The notes: generated from the sequence alone by a model not told the origin. A DNA stretch of 64,000 nucleotides from Venturia oleaginea (GCA_013176395.1 JABMLP010000026.1:434001-498000), one strand, 5' to 3'. Positions 46,563 through 58,022 are shown, numbered from the stretch's first letter. Numbers and translations: made by a program.

Positions 46563-47469
46563 GATGACGAGGTTGAGCAAGAGGTTTTGGTAGATGTGAG
46601 ATATATGTATAGGATGATTGGCAAGGCAGACTGAAGTGTGATAGAGTCTTCCGGTGATGTAAGTTTGCAGCAGCTAAGTCTGTTTGGTTAAGGATAATGG
46701 AAGGTAAGATGAGGATATGGAGAAGAGAAAAGAACCCGAACAGAAACCCACAAAGGGCACCCTTTTATACCCATCATATCCCATATCAATTGAGACGCGG
46801 GAGAACACTGACCGATAGCAGAGAGGTGTGTAAAAGACCGAATGACCCTCGTTTATTCCCTCCACCATGACGGCACCTCGCCCTTGTCATGATAAAGGTG
46901 CATGCTCTGGAGCCAGTGAGAGCAGGCCCGTGGTCGGCCCAGTAGCCGAGTATTCTTTCCTGGACTATGAAAATGATATGCCCAAGGCCACTAGGAATAG
47001 CCGGTAGTATCTGCCATAAGAATCCTTGTAACTCTGACCTCGGAAAAAGGCCCAGTGGCTTCAGGTATTGGAGCTAAGAATTAGTTACAGAAGCTGTTCA
47101 GCAGAGAGCATGGTGGCGGAGAGCGGGGAGGAAGAGAGTGGGCATGGAATGGGTCATGGTTGCACAATCCGTAACAACTGTCAAGGGTGTCAGAGGTAGT
47201 CAGTCGTCCAAAATTTCCGACAAGCGCACTTCGGCGTTAAAGTGGTGCAAAAGCGGCCAGGACCCAGCTACTGTGAGTACATGGTTCAAGGGAGAAGGTG
47301 CATGATCCCAATGCTTTGGCGTTGGATGCGCTGGCAATCGTGGCATCTTAAGTATGGTCGCTGCAGAGGGCAGACGGGAATTGCTGCTGATGGAGGCTGT
47401 AAGGCCGTCAAAGGGCAATCATAAGCAGCCGGTGTGATGTATCATGATGGAATAAGAGGGGAGAGGTCT
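46563..47469. other. Intergenic, no gene seen
   Basis: Upstream of KXD1 (promoter side) and beyond the 3' end of the small gene at 47.5 kb. No repeats or genes recognised. Confidence 0.4.
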
Positions 47470-47685
47470 TTAGTTGATGTCGGATGGCTGGCGAGAAGGA
47501 TAGCTCGTAGAGGATGAGGCGGCGTGGTGAAAAGAAGTGTGATATCGAGATGGAAAATCGGGCTCGGACCAGTTTTGCTTGGCGGCTTTCTTCAGCTCTC
47601 CTTCTAAGGATTTCTTTCCATGTTGAGAGGGAGTGGCATGAGTCGGGTTCCACCACCTAGAAAAGCTCGACATGTTACGACTCAT
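47470..47685 (-). CDS. Small hypothetical protein, 71 aa
   Basis: Minus-strand frame from ATG at 47685; a second in-frame ATG lies at 47673. The sequence MSSFSRWWNPTHATPSQHGK followed by SLEGELKKAAKQNWSEPDFP looks like a genuine small soluble protein with an amphipathic helix; the last 20 residues are Ser-rich. No signal peptide, no known family. Could be one exon of a longer gene. Confidence 0.5.
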   Translation of the reverse strand: MSRNMSSFSRWWNPTHATPSQHGKKSLEGELKKAAKQNWSEPDFPSRYHTSFHHAASSSTSYPSRQPSDIN

Positions 47686-49690
47686 ACAGCATACGTCTAA
47701 AAAGCCGTTTGACCTTCACACCTCGACGACGTTGGCCGTTGGCTTGATCACCACCAGGATTCGTGATGAAGCACTTCCTTGCAGGTACGATGCTGTGGTC
47801 CGTTCCCACGTCCAGCTTTCTGCGACTGAGGGTGTTGCTTTACCTTCGGAGCATTTCCACTGTCACTGCAGGCACGATGCATGCAAACTACGGAACATTT
47901 CGAGACCAATACAGTCCGAAGGTCGTAAAGTCCCTTACCAATCAATCGTTGCTTCACGAAAACACCGTGACGACCATTTCTGCAGCCATCTTGTCCCACT
48001 TTGGGCATTGACTCGGTGGTGCGCCTAACTTCTCGCCTGTCAGTAGTAGCATGGTTGAGAGAATTCGATTCGATGGCATGAGGTTCGTTTTGATACCCCG
48101 ATCTGCCAGGTTACTCAAAGCCAAATTCGAAAAAGGCTACTATTACCATCATCGATCCCTCGCGCAAGGGCTGTGCACAACGGACAAATGGTGGCAATTT
48201 TTCTATTTAGTAGCGGCGCTGTCTCAAAGCCCAACTTTCCTCACTCCTACACTTTTCCCAAGTGTGAAAACCTGGACCTTTGGAATCTCGATCGACTCTG
48301 CACCACTATCCCGGCTTTGAGTACCTACGAGACCTCCTCTTGCAATCCCATTGCTCCTCACTTATGTCGACGATAACTCAGCTAGGCAGCCTTCCGATGA
48401 AGATCTCTGCGAAATATCGTCGTACTCGTCGCGAGAGTCTGGCTCGCTTCTCAATACCCAGCAGAGTGGTTCTTTCCGACCTGAAAACAGCTGGACGAGG
48501 ACCACAGAGATCCATATGTTGATACCGAGATATAACTGGCATACTACGGATTGGAACATCTTGATTCAATTCTTACCCTGCTGTCCCCGAGATTTGAATC
48601 GAGGACATAGCGCCGACGACTCCTTTACAACGATTGGGTATACGTCACGCGATTGCAGTTTGTGCGGAGGACATGGGTTGGCGAAGGCATAGGAGAGATT
48701 TAGGCATGTCAGATCATGAGGCAGCACGATGATTGAGAAAATGGGGTTTCAGCCACCTAGTCTGAGGGATTACAGCACAACCTGATACAGGAGTAAGCAC
48801 GTCAATTTTACCTTTGCCTGTTGTCTTTGGTTACCACCGTGTTAGCTTTCTTGTTCACATCTCGTCACCCTCGTCGACGTCAATAGCTCCTACACGAGCC
48901 TCATCGTTCAAAGAACTCTGGAGCTGACCCTCTATCTTCATATATTTATCAATCACAGCCAAAGATACCTGTTGTTACGTATGCGAGTATCACCTTAGTC
49001 TTCTGTGAACGTCGAGGTGCCTATCACATGCTCGTTTTACTTTGACTCCAATACAGCTGGGAAACGCCCACAAATCGAGAGCCATGAAATAGCTTTCATT
49101 CAGCATCGTGATCATGTTTGTCGAGGCGGGTCACCAGGAAGCTATGTCCACCGATTTTGATCTAGAACTGTGTCAGCGAGTTACAATTGATTTATTCGAA
49201 TCTTGGCGGCCTGTCCCATGCAGGGTTCTGTCAGCCGCATCGAAGCTAGGAGTACTAGTGACAGACAGCTACAGCTACCCAAGAGAAAGATGGGAAAAAC
49301 AGCACACACAGCGAGAACTCAATTTTTGGAATTTACAGAAGTATCATCTAAGGATCATCAAAACACCTCTGCCAGTGGCCGCTCCGGCCTCTAGAGGCCA
49401 TCGCGCGTCCCTCAGCGTCGATGAGATATCTCTAGAGTCGCCGTCGCGGCCACGGCAGAGCAAGCAGACGAATACATGAGCAAGCTACACGAACGATGCG
49501 TCCACCAAAGACAACAGCAACCATCTAGTCACTATCTCCCGGCTAGTCCATCACCCCAGATGACACTGCAACGCTCCGAGTCGACGAGTCACTGCTAGAA
49601 CGGCAATACCTTCAACACAACTCAAACACCAGACGCCCGGTGTGCAACAATCGGCACCACACACCACTGCAACGACTAGACAATCTCTCC
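47686..49690. other. Gene-poor region, 2 kb
   Basis: Several short open frames on the plus strand (48051-48700, 49114-49479) are partly protein-like, but none has a domain, a clear start and consistent introns. I call no gene. Confidence 0.35.
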
Positions 49691-49692
49691 CA

Positions 49693-50400
49693 ACGTCTTG
49701 GCAAACCGTCCTGCTACAAGCTGTTGCCCAGAGCCTTGAGCCTCTCCCCAAACTGTTGCGTCCCAGTTATGGCATTGGCAAGAGTAGGTGCGCGACACAG
49801 TAAGTAGTAAGGACGCATAGAAGGAGCCTATTGGCGGCAAATCCCCTCCCTGTAAGCTAGCAGACGTAGCCTTGAGCCTCTCCCCAGACTGTTGCGTCCC
49901 AGTTATGGCAGTGGCAAGAGTAGGTGCGCGATATAGCAAGCAGGGAGAGCGACTGGCAGCAGATAGGCTCCGACTATAAGACGACAGGTCTACAACACAA
50001 TCGGTGCGACACGATACGGCAGCTGCTAGAGAACCTCATCTACTATCGTCTCCGCAAACCGTCCTGCTGCTAAGCTGATGTCCAGAGCCTTGAGCCTCTC
50101 CCCAAACTGTTGCGTCCCAGTTATGGCATTGGCAAGAGTAGGTGCGCAACACAGTAAGCAGTAAGGACGTATAGAAGGAGCTTATTGGCGGCAAATCCCC
50201 TCCCTACAAGCCAGCAGACGTAGCCTTGAGCCTCTCCCCAGACTGTTGCGTCCCAGTTATGGCATTGGCAAGAGTAGGAGCGCGATATAGCAAGTAGGGA
50301 GAGCGACTAGCAGCAGATAGGCTCCGACTATAAGACGGCAGGTCTATAGCACGATCGGCGCCATACAATACGGCAGCTACCAGACAGCCTCGTCCACGGG
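49693..50400. repeat. Nested tandem repeat: two ~354-bp units, each with an inner 136-bp repeat
   Basis: The word AGCCTTGAGCCTCTCCCCA, continuing through GTTGCGTCCCAGTTATGGCA and GGCAAGAGTAGG, occurs four times, starting at 49732, 49868, 50086 and 50222. The spacing is 136, 218, 136, so a unit of 354 bp (with an inner duplication) is itself duplicated. Copies within a position class are more alike than the inner pair: first and third share CCAAACTG, second and fourth CCAGACTG. The inner duplication therefore came first. No protein is supported. Confidence 0.92.
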
Positions 50401-51127
50401 CATACCCGGAGTATCACACCGAAGCAGCGAAATCACGACTACGATGGTTACTATTGTCTCCAGCATCACACAACCAAATACACCGCCGCATAGGAATCTG
50501 GTGCAAGGCAACTTTCACAAGCAGAAACATACTTAGGGAACCCATTGGCCTTGAGGGATAAGGCGAAACAGATAGACAAAGCTGAGCATTAGAGGGAGAC
50601 TGTAGGTAGAAGGATAGCGAAACACGAGGCATTGCCTCTTGAGTCTACATAGCACAGATATACTAGCAGAATAACCAGTATCTACAAGAGCCAGCGGGCA
50701 TTTGGAGATACTGGTTAAGGGAAAAGAGGGAGGACGGAGGGGACAGCTGGTCTTGTTTCAGTGAACGGGGCGAAGTGGGGCGCGGTGGATTATATAATCT
50801 ATCACGTGTCGGCTGTCTGATGAAGTCCTCCTAACCGGACATAGCTGCGTGATTAAGCGGCTGCAACCGAGTAGGATAAAATCAATCAATCAATCAATCA
50901 ATCTACCCAAGAGAAAGTAACCAACACTTGTAAAAAACAAGACCTCACTTTGACTTGTTTCCAATGTGTCCTTTCCAGTAGGATAATCCTATCTGCCTGT
51001 TCCAACCGACATAAAGTTTCAGACCTCAAACCTCTTCCGCCGCCCCTCCGCGAACCCCTCGTACACCTGTTTGCCCTTTCCTACTACCACAACCACCTCC
51101 TACTTTGACTCGACACAATCTCACGCC
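50401..51127. other. Promoter region of SEC18 with AATC microsatellite
   Basis: No gene. A tetranucleotide repeat (ATCA)n lies at 50881-50903, about 225 bp before the SEC18 start codon. C/T-rich sequence precedes the ATG. Confidence 0.55.
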
Positions 51128-54065
51128 ATGTTTGGACGCTACAGCGGAACAGGTGGCCGCAACGACCCTCCACCAGGACAGAACCCATCCCGCCAACAAC
51201 CACCGCCTCAGAACTACGTTCGCCCAGACGAGAGACAACCATATGGACAGGCACCACCGAGAGCCCCAGTCGGACGTCCGCAGCCGGAGCAAACCATGTC
51301 ATCACGCGGAAGAGCTCCTGTCATGCAGTTGGGAGTGGCCAAAACTCCCGGCAACGAGTGGGCTTTGGCGAACAATGCTGCCTTCAGTCCACAGGATTTC
51401 CCAGGACAACAAGAGCTGTACCTTATGCTGAATGGACAGTTCGTTGTCACCGCTCGCAGCTCGCCTCAAATTCAGCCTGGCACACTTGGACTCAGCGACT
51501 TCCAGCGAAGATGGGCAGGCATAGGATTAGGACCGAGCTCTATGATTGAGGTCACTCAGTATGATCCATTCTCACAAGGAAGCCAGGGGTATCTGGGAAG
51601 CATGGACGTGGAGCTGGCATTTCAGAACAAGAACAAGCGGACGGAAAAGCCATACGATCAAGAGGAACTGCAAAAAGTTGTGGTCGCAAACTTTGGGTCT
51701 CAAGTCCGTACTCCTATTAATGCACCACCATCTGGGATATCCAATGCTTCATTCCACTTCATTGTTGGTAAATTTCTGGCGATTCAACTCTCAGAATTGT
51801 GAGAAAGTTATCGACGTTGATCCCATGTCGGCAATTTCCAAAATCGTTGGCATATTTGCTAACTGCGTGAAACCAGATACTTGCACCGAACCAGATCATC
51901 GTCTTTGGTACGTCAGACGTATGATGTGGGAATTTCAATGTACTCAAACCTCTTTCAACTGCGCAATTGACTAAAGGATCTGCTAGATTTCTGACAACAT
52001 GATCTTTGAAATTGCCGGAAATTTAGCGGTTTCTCTCTCGGTTCAGCCTGTTGTAAAAGAAATGAGTATGCCTAGATCTCCCGGATCCGTTGAGCTATTC
52101 CTGCCCCCATACGGCCTCCGCTAATACCGCTTGTGTAGATTTTAAAGGCATATTCCTCCAAGCCACTGTGAGGAGCGTGCAGCTTGTGAATTTGAGTGAG
52201 AAGCCCACAGATACACCGTCCACAGATGATCCGCGGGCTCGTGGTATTCTACAGCCTCAGACACAGATTACATTCACAAAAGACCCTGCGAGTGGTCTCA
52301 ACCTCAAAGCATCTGTACACCGTGTCGGTGGGAACTCAATTCTGGCTCCAAATTTCAAGTTCTCTGAGCTCGGCATTGGTGGTTTAGATGAAGAATTCCA
52401 GCAAATCTTCCGTAAAGCATTTGCTTCTCGCCTCTTCCCTCCGGGCATTGTTGAAAAGATGAACATCATGCACGTGAAGGGTATGCTTCTTTACGGACCC
52501 CCTGGAACCGGAAAGACGCTGATTGCACGTCAAATTGGAAAGTCACTAAATGCCAGAGAGCCGAAAATCATCAATGGACCTGAGGTGTTAAACAAATTCG
52601 TCGGTCAGTCTGAAGAGAATATTCGAAAGCTCTTTGCCGACGCAGAAAAGGAGTATAAAGAGAAGGGAGCCGAATCCATGCTTCACATCATCATTTTTGA
52701 CGAGTTAGATGCTGTTTGCAAGCAGCGAGGCAGCGGTAGTGGTGGTGGGACTGGTGTTGGAGACAGCGTAGTCAATCAGCTGCTCTCAAAGCTTGATGGT
52801 GTTGAAAAGCTCGACAATATCCTACTCATTGGCATGACCAATCGAAAGGATATGATTGATGAAGCACTCCTACGAGCGGGTCGACTGGAAGTGCACATCG
52901 AAATTGGCTTACCAGATGAGGCCGGCCGCGTGCAGATTCTCAACATCCATACGGCATCAATGCAGCAGAACAACATCCTAGATCGATCAGTGGATCTCAA
53001 AGCTATTGCTCGAGAGACGAAGAACTACTCAGGAGCCGAGATAAGTGGTCTCGTACGTGCTGCATCCTCGTTCGCCTTTGGTCGACACATCGAGGTTGGC
53101 AATATGGCTAAAGTCAAGCAAGATGCAAACGAAATCAAGGTCACGATGGATGACTTTCAAAACGCCCTGGCAGAGATGAAGCCGCTCTTTGGTGTTGCAG
53201 AGGACGAGCTGGCTGATTGCCAACAAGGGGGAATCTGCAGATTCTCGCGCACGATCGATGATATCCTCGAAACTGCACGCACACATGTCAGTGCTGTACG
53301 AGGTGGTGCGAGGCTACGATCGACTATCCTGGCTGGCCCACGTGGCAGCGGTAAAACTGCTTTAGCGGCTCAAATAGCGCTCGATTCTCAGTTCCCGTAC
53401 ATCAAGCTGGTTTCCCCAAACGACATGGTCGGCTTGGGCGAACAAGGCAAAATTGCCAAATTGGAGAAGATATTCACTGATGCAGACAAGGTATGTCGCC
53501 CCTAGCGCCAACTCCATGGCGACCCTTCTCGAGTATTGCCAGAATTTTCTATGGCTATCACTGAGACACAGCACTTGCCATCCTTTTGAGTATACTGAAG
53601 ACTCCTGCTAACTTCTCACAGTCACCACAATCCATTGTCGTCCTTGACAACATTGAGGGTATATTGGAGTGGGTTCCTATTGGACCGCGGTTCCAGGCCA
53701 CTGTTCTCGCCGCGCTCAGGACTCTGATCACGAGGTCTCCGCCAAACGGTAAAGCTAGGCTCGTCATTGGTACTACTTCATCCCGCTCGACGCTTCAGCA
53801 GCTTGAGATCTTTGAGGATTTCCAGAGAGAGATCCCCGTGCCAAACGTTAACACGGCCGAGGAACTGGGCACCATCTTAAGTGAGCGAACGAGCTTTCAA
53901 GTTCAGGATATTCGGAGGATCATGCTCGATCTACAAGAGCGCACAGGAAAAGAGACAATTGGCGTGGGCATCAAGGATGTGCTGGCCGCAATAGAAGTGG
54001 CTGGCGATAGCAGCGAGGCGTTCTCAGAGGATCTGAGCACAGTCATTGCGAAGCGGGCTTACTGA
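51128..54065 (+). CDS. SEC18: Vesicular-fusion ATPase Sec18 (NSF)
   Basis: Hexameric AAA+ ATPase that, with alpha-SNAP, disassembles SNARE complexes after membrane fusion. Three exons: 51128-51767, 52139-53490, 53622-54065; 811 aa, near the family norm. The first 60 residues are Pro/Gln-rich and disordered. The N domain follows, then D1 with Walker A GPPGTGKT, Walker B IIIFDELDAV and NVVNQLLS-type helix, and D2 with GPRGSGKTALAAQIAL and the degenerate Walker B IVVLDNIEGILEWVP. The first intron is 371 bp, against 45-130 for others here, and consists largely of a dispersed palindromic element; splicing it gives SFHFIVDFKGIFLQATV, matching the family. An alternative with two shorter introns (51704-51986, 52066-52138) is also in frame but fits the N domain less well. 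Confidence 0.95.
51764..52032. repeat. Palindromic dispersed element inside SEC18 intron 1
   Basis: The left end GTAAATTTCTGGCGATT (from 51768, which also supplies the GT donor) is mirrored by AATTGCCGGAAATTTA at about 52008-52024. A second inverted pair (AGAATTGTGAGAAAGTTATCG) lies near 51798. The words match other copies in the window. Confidence 0.65.
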
Positions 54066-54069
54066 TTTG

Positions 54070-54150
54070 ACATCAATATCGATAATTTTCTGGCAATATT
54101 TGAAAATTGGAGTGTGCCCTAAAAATTACTGATATCGATAAATTCACAGC
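54070..54150. repeat. Palindromic dispersed element just after SEC18
   Basis: ATCAATATCGATAATTTTCT followed by GGCA faces TGCCCTAAAAATTACTGATATCGAT as imperfect inverted arms around an A/T-rich loop. It begins within ten bases of the SEC18 stop and so probably lies in its 3' untranslated region. Confidence 0.7.
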
Positions 54151-54910
54151 ACAAAGGAATTCCCAGCTGTCAACAGATCAGAATGGATACGGGAGCTCGA
54201 AATCGCAGGTTAACATCAATGATTCCGTTTTCTAGTTCGTGAATTCAAGTTGTATTACCATCAAGAACAGGTCTGCCCACGATTTCTCCAACTTTTACAA
54301 GTTCATGAAGGGCAATCAATGGCCTGGCTACGCGGTGTATTACATGAACCTGGTAAGTAGATGGCCCTGGATTGGGAATTGCTCGTGCTAATTAAGGATA
54401 AGGGTGTGCTCTGGATTTTACTCGGGGCCCCGGCCTGGCATCGCAATCAGTTTGTCGGATCAGTGCTGTGAAAGACCAGCTAGAGTTCATCCACCACGCT
54501 GAAGTCAATGTCGATGATGATCTACTGACTTTTTTTGTTCCCAATTGCCGGGTTGAAGAGAGAGAGATTGGATACACCGAAACCTTCTCCTGAGTCTCGC
54601 AACCAGATTTGGACATCGTGTGTAATTCAAATTTGACCTGGCCCTTCGAACTAAGTGGTACCCATTTGCGGTTTGTCTTCACCATACTGCTCACACCAAC
54701 AATTTCACAGCACCTTATGCGTCTAACCAGGTCGCTCATGCCACTCAACAACTCCCTTTAAGAGCCTCCTTGCAGGATCTCGTTACACTTTGTTACAGCC
54801 TCCAAGCATACTGTGGCCTGAGGACATTCGCCTTCCAACTCGCCTCCCCTTCTCATCTTCGATCTTGCATGGCAGTAAGATCAACAAAAACACCAACACC
54901 AACCCTTGTG
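54151..54910. other. Unresolved coding-like stretch
   Basis: On the plus strand a possible gene starts at ATG 54183 with exon ends at 54208, 54250-54352 and 54397. The second exon reads CITIKNRSAHDFSNFYKFM, which looks genuine. After the second intron, two frames both look protein-like (DKGVLWILL and RISAVKDQLEFIHHAEVNV), so the structure is unclear or the gene is broken. No family recognised. Confidence 0.35.
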
Positions 54911-55908
54911 ATGGTCCTAATCCATTTTGCGCTCATTTTTGGCCTCGCGCTTACCTCTTCTCTCGCCAAATGGCCTCGCGCCCTCTCCGTCTTCGTCTTC
55001 GCCTGTTTCGCTCACAGTATCAACGCTGTAGATTCCGGAACTATTATGTCGATATTCCACGCGAAAGACCTTTATTAGTCCTAAGAGCCTCTGGTACTAA
55101 AGCAGAAGAAAGGCAAGGTCGTCTATTACAACTACACAGTCTATCTCGATAGCGATGGATATCAGCGAACGAGGTGGTTGAAGCGACAGTTCCTGCCTAA
55201 TCCGAAATAATATACAATACTACAACGAAGAGGCTTCTGTCGGTGGAAAAAGAAGAGTGACTCTTTGATTTGGTGGTCTACCGAATATCTTTGGTGGACG
55301 ACAGGCCTGAGAGGGGCGTATCGATTCTGTGTTGTCCCATACTGTTGGGAGGACTCCGATACCAAGGCCATGCTTAAGGGTATCCTCAATAAAGCTATTG
55401 ATCGCTGGCATACAGCTCTAGGACCAAGAACTAGGACTAGGTTTATACAGTCCAATAAAGAAATCTGCGGTCCGCTGGACAGCTTAGGCGTGGATAAAAG
55501 GGCGGTCTTGCGAATACAGTACAAAAGAACTGGAGCCTCTGAATCACCCCTTGGTTGTGAAAGCAGGAGAGCGGACGTCAATGTGCTGTCGTTCAATGTT
55601 GTCCAACACATCTTGCCAGCGCTTTCCGATAATGACGAGAATGGCAGGCATGGTCCACGAACTCGGTAAGGCGCCAAATCCTAGCGCAGTTCTTACTGAC
55701 TCTACACCAGGACATGTGTTAGGTCTGTATCACGAGCACCAACGGCAGACACCGGCAAAGAAATCAAAACCTACATTGTGATAAAATCGCAATGTACAAA
55801 GATTTGAAGAAGAAAGGGCTTGGATTGATACGGCCAGACGCCGATTTCGACGAGGTCTGCACAGGAATCGAGGTCGCGGAAAAACTTGGCGATATCTCTC
55901 GTACCTGA
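54911..55908 (+). pseudogene. Astacin-like (M12A) zinc metalloprotease relic, copy 1
   Basis: Fragments of a secreted zinc protease lie in order but in shifting frames. A signal-like stretch (MVLIHFALIFGLALTSSLA) starts at 54911. Then come KVVYYNYTVYLDSDGYQRT near 55110, a longer segment WWTTGLRGAYRFC...AIDRWHTALG (55290-55430), and the zinc site HELGHVLGLYHEHQR, split by a 45-bp intron (55666-55710) after HEL. After the site the frame shifts again: LHCDKIAMYKDL and DADFDEVC, ending at 55908. The HExxHxxxxxH zinc ligands are intact, but stops (one near 55206) and frame changes on both sides argue against a working gene. A gene with unusual introns cannot be fully excluded. Confidence 0.7.
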
Positions 55909-56271
55909 AGATGGGATCAGAGGACGCAATGAAGGAAGAGAGTTGATCCATCTCTGACCGATGTCCAAAACGGTGTCAACGCAGATAAATGGCTATGATG
56001 AATGATGAGATACCCAGTGGAACCGCAACAAATAAACGATAAAGATGCAAGGACGGCTTGTTATACCCTAGCCTCTTACTCCGAGAACCGGGACGCGAAG
56101 ACACAGTGTCGGGAATTGTGTGGAAGACGTGGAGAGGTGGGACATGGCGTTGGGAGATAATACTGGTACGTATCCGATTTGTTCGCAACTGCAAGGACTT
56201 GGTTATGCAGGATATTTTTGAGGCTTGATCTGTTCTCAATAAATATTAATCTGTTAAGGGTGTGAGTGAAG

Positions 56272-56301
56272 GTATGTATGTATGTATGTATGTATGTATG
56301 T
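56272..56301. repeat. (TATG)n microsatellite
   Basis: About seven TATG units between the two protease relics. Confidence 0.9.
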
Positions 56302-56340
56302 CAATTCGGTTAGAGTTGGTGGGTATGGTGGATGATATGC

Positions 56341-56630
56341 TTTTTTCGTTACTGTGGAACAGGACAGGAACCAAGCCATGTCTGAGGGGGATAGTCAGGT
56401 GTACACGCATGTGTATGTCAGCGGTATGACACATGAACTTGGTAAGACGATGCTGTTCCTTTTCGATGGGACGAGACGAGATAATAATTAACCGTTACTT
56501 AAAACAGGATATATCCTCGGTCTAGGCCACGAACACCAAACCAGGCGCCCTAGAAAATAACCCTCTACTACGACCAAATCCCCGGCTATGAAGCCATATC
56601 CCTCCGCTTCGTCCTTTTTTAGGGACACCG
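56341..56630 (+). pseudogene. Astacin-like metalloprotease relic, copy 2 (zinc site mutated)
   Basis: A second, shorter fragment about 770 bp downstream of the first zinc site. It reads THELG, a 66-bp intron (56442-56507) at exactly the same codon as in copy 1, then YILGLGHEHQTRR and a stop. In the motif HExxH the second His is Tyr (HELGY), so a zinc ligand is lost. Past the stop, another frame continues ITLYYDQIPGYEA, as expected after the zinc site of this family. Nothing similar to the N-terminal half of copy 1 is seen upstream. Confidence 0.7.
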
Positions 56631-56951
56631 AGAGGATTGGCTGTGCCGCCGCCTTTGGGTTTTGTAGCGTTGGGTTTGTGTTCTTTACATTCTCCGGGCT
56701 TAGATGACTTCGATAGAGAGGTGAAGTACTGGATGCAAGAATCTGTATTTTGCTTTGAGGTTGTTGGTGTGAGTAGTAGAGTATCGTCCCATCCCAAAAT
56801 CATGAAGTCTAGATGGCGCGACGGGCGGGTAGAGAAAGATACTAGACATAACAACTCTCCGCCGCGTAACAACCCCGAAGTCTAGAAGTAATAATCCTTC
56901 CCCTACTTTTGTTCCATAAAGCAGTCTAGATCAACTCCACAATCCTAAATA

Positions 56952-58022
56952 TCATCCATCGCTCGTAACCACAATGGCAAATCTGTCACCGCCCTCAGAT
57001 CTACCACATACAAACTTCCACTTCGGATCAAGCTGCCCCATCAACCATTTCACAGCATGGTGCCTTCTATCCAAAGCTTTGTGACCGGCTTTAGCAAGGC
57101 TGGCCAGTTCCTGAAGCTGTGATAGCGTGCGTTTGAGTTGTACTCGCTGATGGACTTTTGGGCCGATGACATATGAGCTAGAAGCTACGCGCCAACCTCT
57201 GAGTTGAACGCTAGTGGATGGGGTCGTTGGTTGTGGCATAACAGTACGAGTCCAGTATCCGCCCGAGCGAAGGGAATTCTTCCTTGTAAGGACGGGAACT
57301 GGAATAGGGATCGGCCTGGTTAAACGATCGGAACCGGATTTTTCCGAGGCTGGTTCATTCACCCGTCCAGGCTGCAAAGGAGACTTACGTGTTTGCAGTC
57401 TCCCAACCCAGCGACTGACAAAGATACTGGTGGCGAAGAGGTTTGCGATATCCTTACCTGGATCCTGTGGCATTGGGATTCCGAGATGATCAAATAGTGC
57501 CCTCGTCTCTTTCTTGCGCTGTTGCTCGCGTCCTCGATCTGATTTTCTCTGCGCCTTGACCTCATACTCGAGTCTTCCCACACCTTGCGCGACTTCCTTC
57601 CCAACGAACAGGCTGACAAGCCCGGTGAGACTTTGCAAGTCGTTAAGACTCTCTCGAGCTTCTTGTTTGCCATCTTTGGTCCAGTTCAATCTGTCTCTAC
57701 TCCAGAAACCTCTTTTTGTAATTCCTTTGTAATCGTCTAGGAGACCTTGCACTCTCTTCACGCTCTTTTCACACTGCTTGATGAGGTCATCTAGGTCAAG
57801 TCGATTCTCTCTTCCGAGAGTCTTGGATCTGTTGACGATACTTTCACGGTCTAGGATGAGATGGGTGCGGATGTCTGAGAGGACTGAAGTAAGGCTCTTG
57901 ACTTGTGATAAAACCCTCGCCAATTCCCTAGGAGCAGAGTTGAGGTCGGCGAGAAGTCGGTTCACTTGACCGATGAGCTTGATGATGCTGAAGATTGTTG
58001 TTGTGATGGTGATGGGATCCAT
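56952..58022 (-). CDS. HeLo-like / fungal STAND N-terminal domain protein, 356 aa
   Basis: Single exon from ATG at 58022. The N-terminus MDPITITTTIFSIIKLIGQV followed by NRLLADLNSAPRELARVLSQVKSLTSVLSDIR has the pattern of the helical HeLo-like / 'fungal N-terminal domain of STAND proteins' fold, a domain that in other fungi precedes NACHT or NB-ARC modules or lipase effectors and takes part in heterokaryon incompatibility and regulated cell death. Further helices run to about residue 170. The middle (170-280) is basic and disordered. A C-terminal helix-rich segment (LQELASLAKAGHKALDRRHHAVKWLMGQ) ends the protein. No nucleotide-binding module is present here or in the flanks, so it is a stand-alone domain protein. 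Confidence 0.72.
   Translation of the reverse strand: MDPITITTTIFSIIKLIGQVNRLLADLNSAPRELARVLSQVKSLTSVLSDIRTHLILDRESIVNRSKTLGRENRLDLDDLIKQCEKSVKRVQGLLDDYKGITKRGFWSRDRLNWTKDGKQEARESLNDLQSLTGLVSLFVGKEVAQGVGRLEYEVKAQRKSDRGREQQRKKETRALFDHLGIPMPQDPGKDIANLFATSIFVSRWVGRLQTRKSPLQPGRVNEPASEKSGSDRLTRPIPIPVPVLTRKNSLRSGGYWTRTVMPQPTTPSTSVQLRGWRVASSSYVIGPKVHQRVQLKRTLSQLQELASLAKAGHKALDRRHHAVKWLMGQLDPKWKFVCGRSEGGDRFAIVVTSDG

Noticed and set aside
5540..56630. Repeat-induced point mutation (RIP) as the cause of the relics
   Set aside because: The relics show indels and mixed substitutions with ordinary base composition, and the Fot-like element is not A/T-enriched. A formal dinucleotide test was not run.
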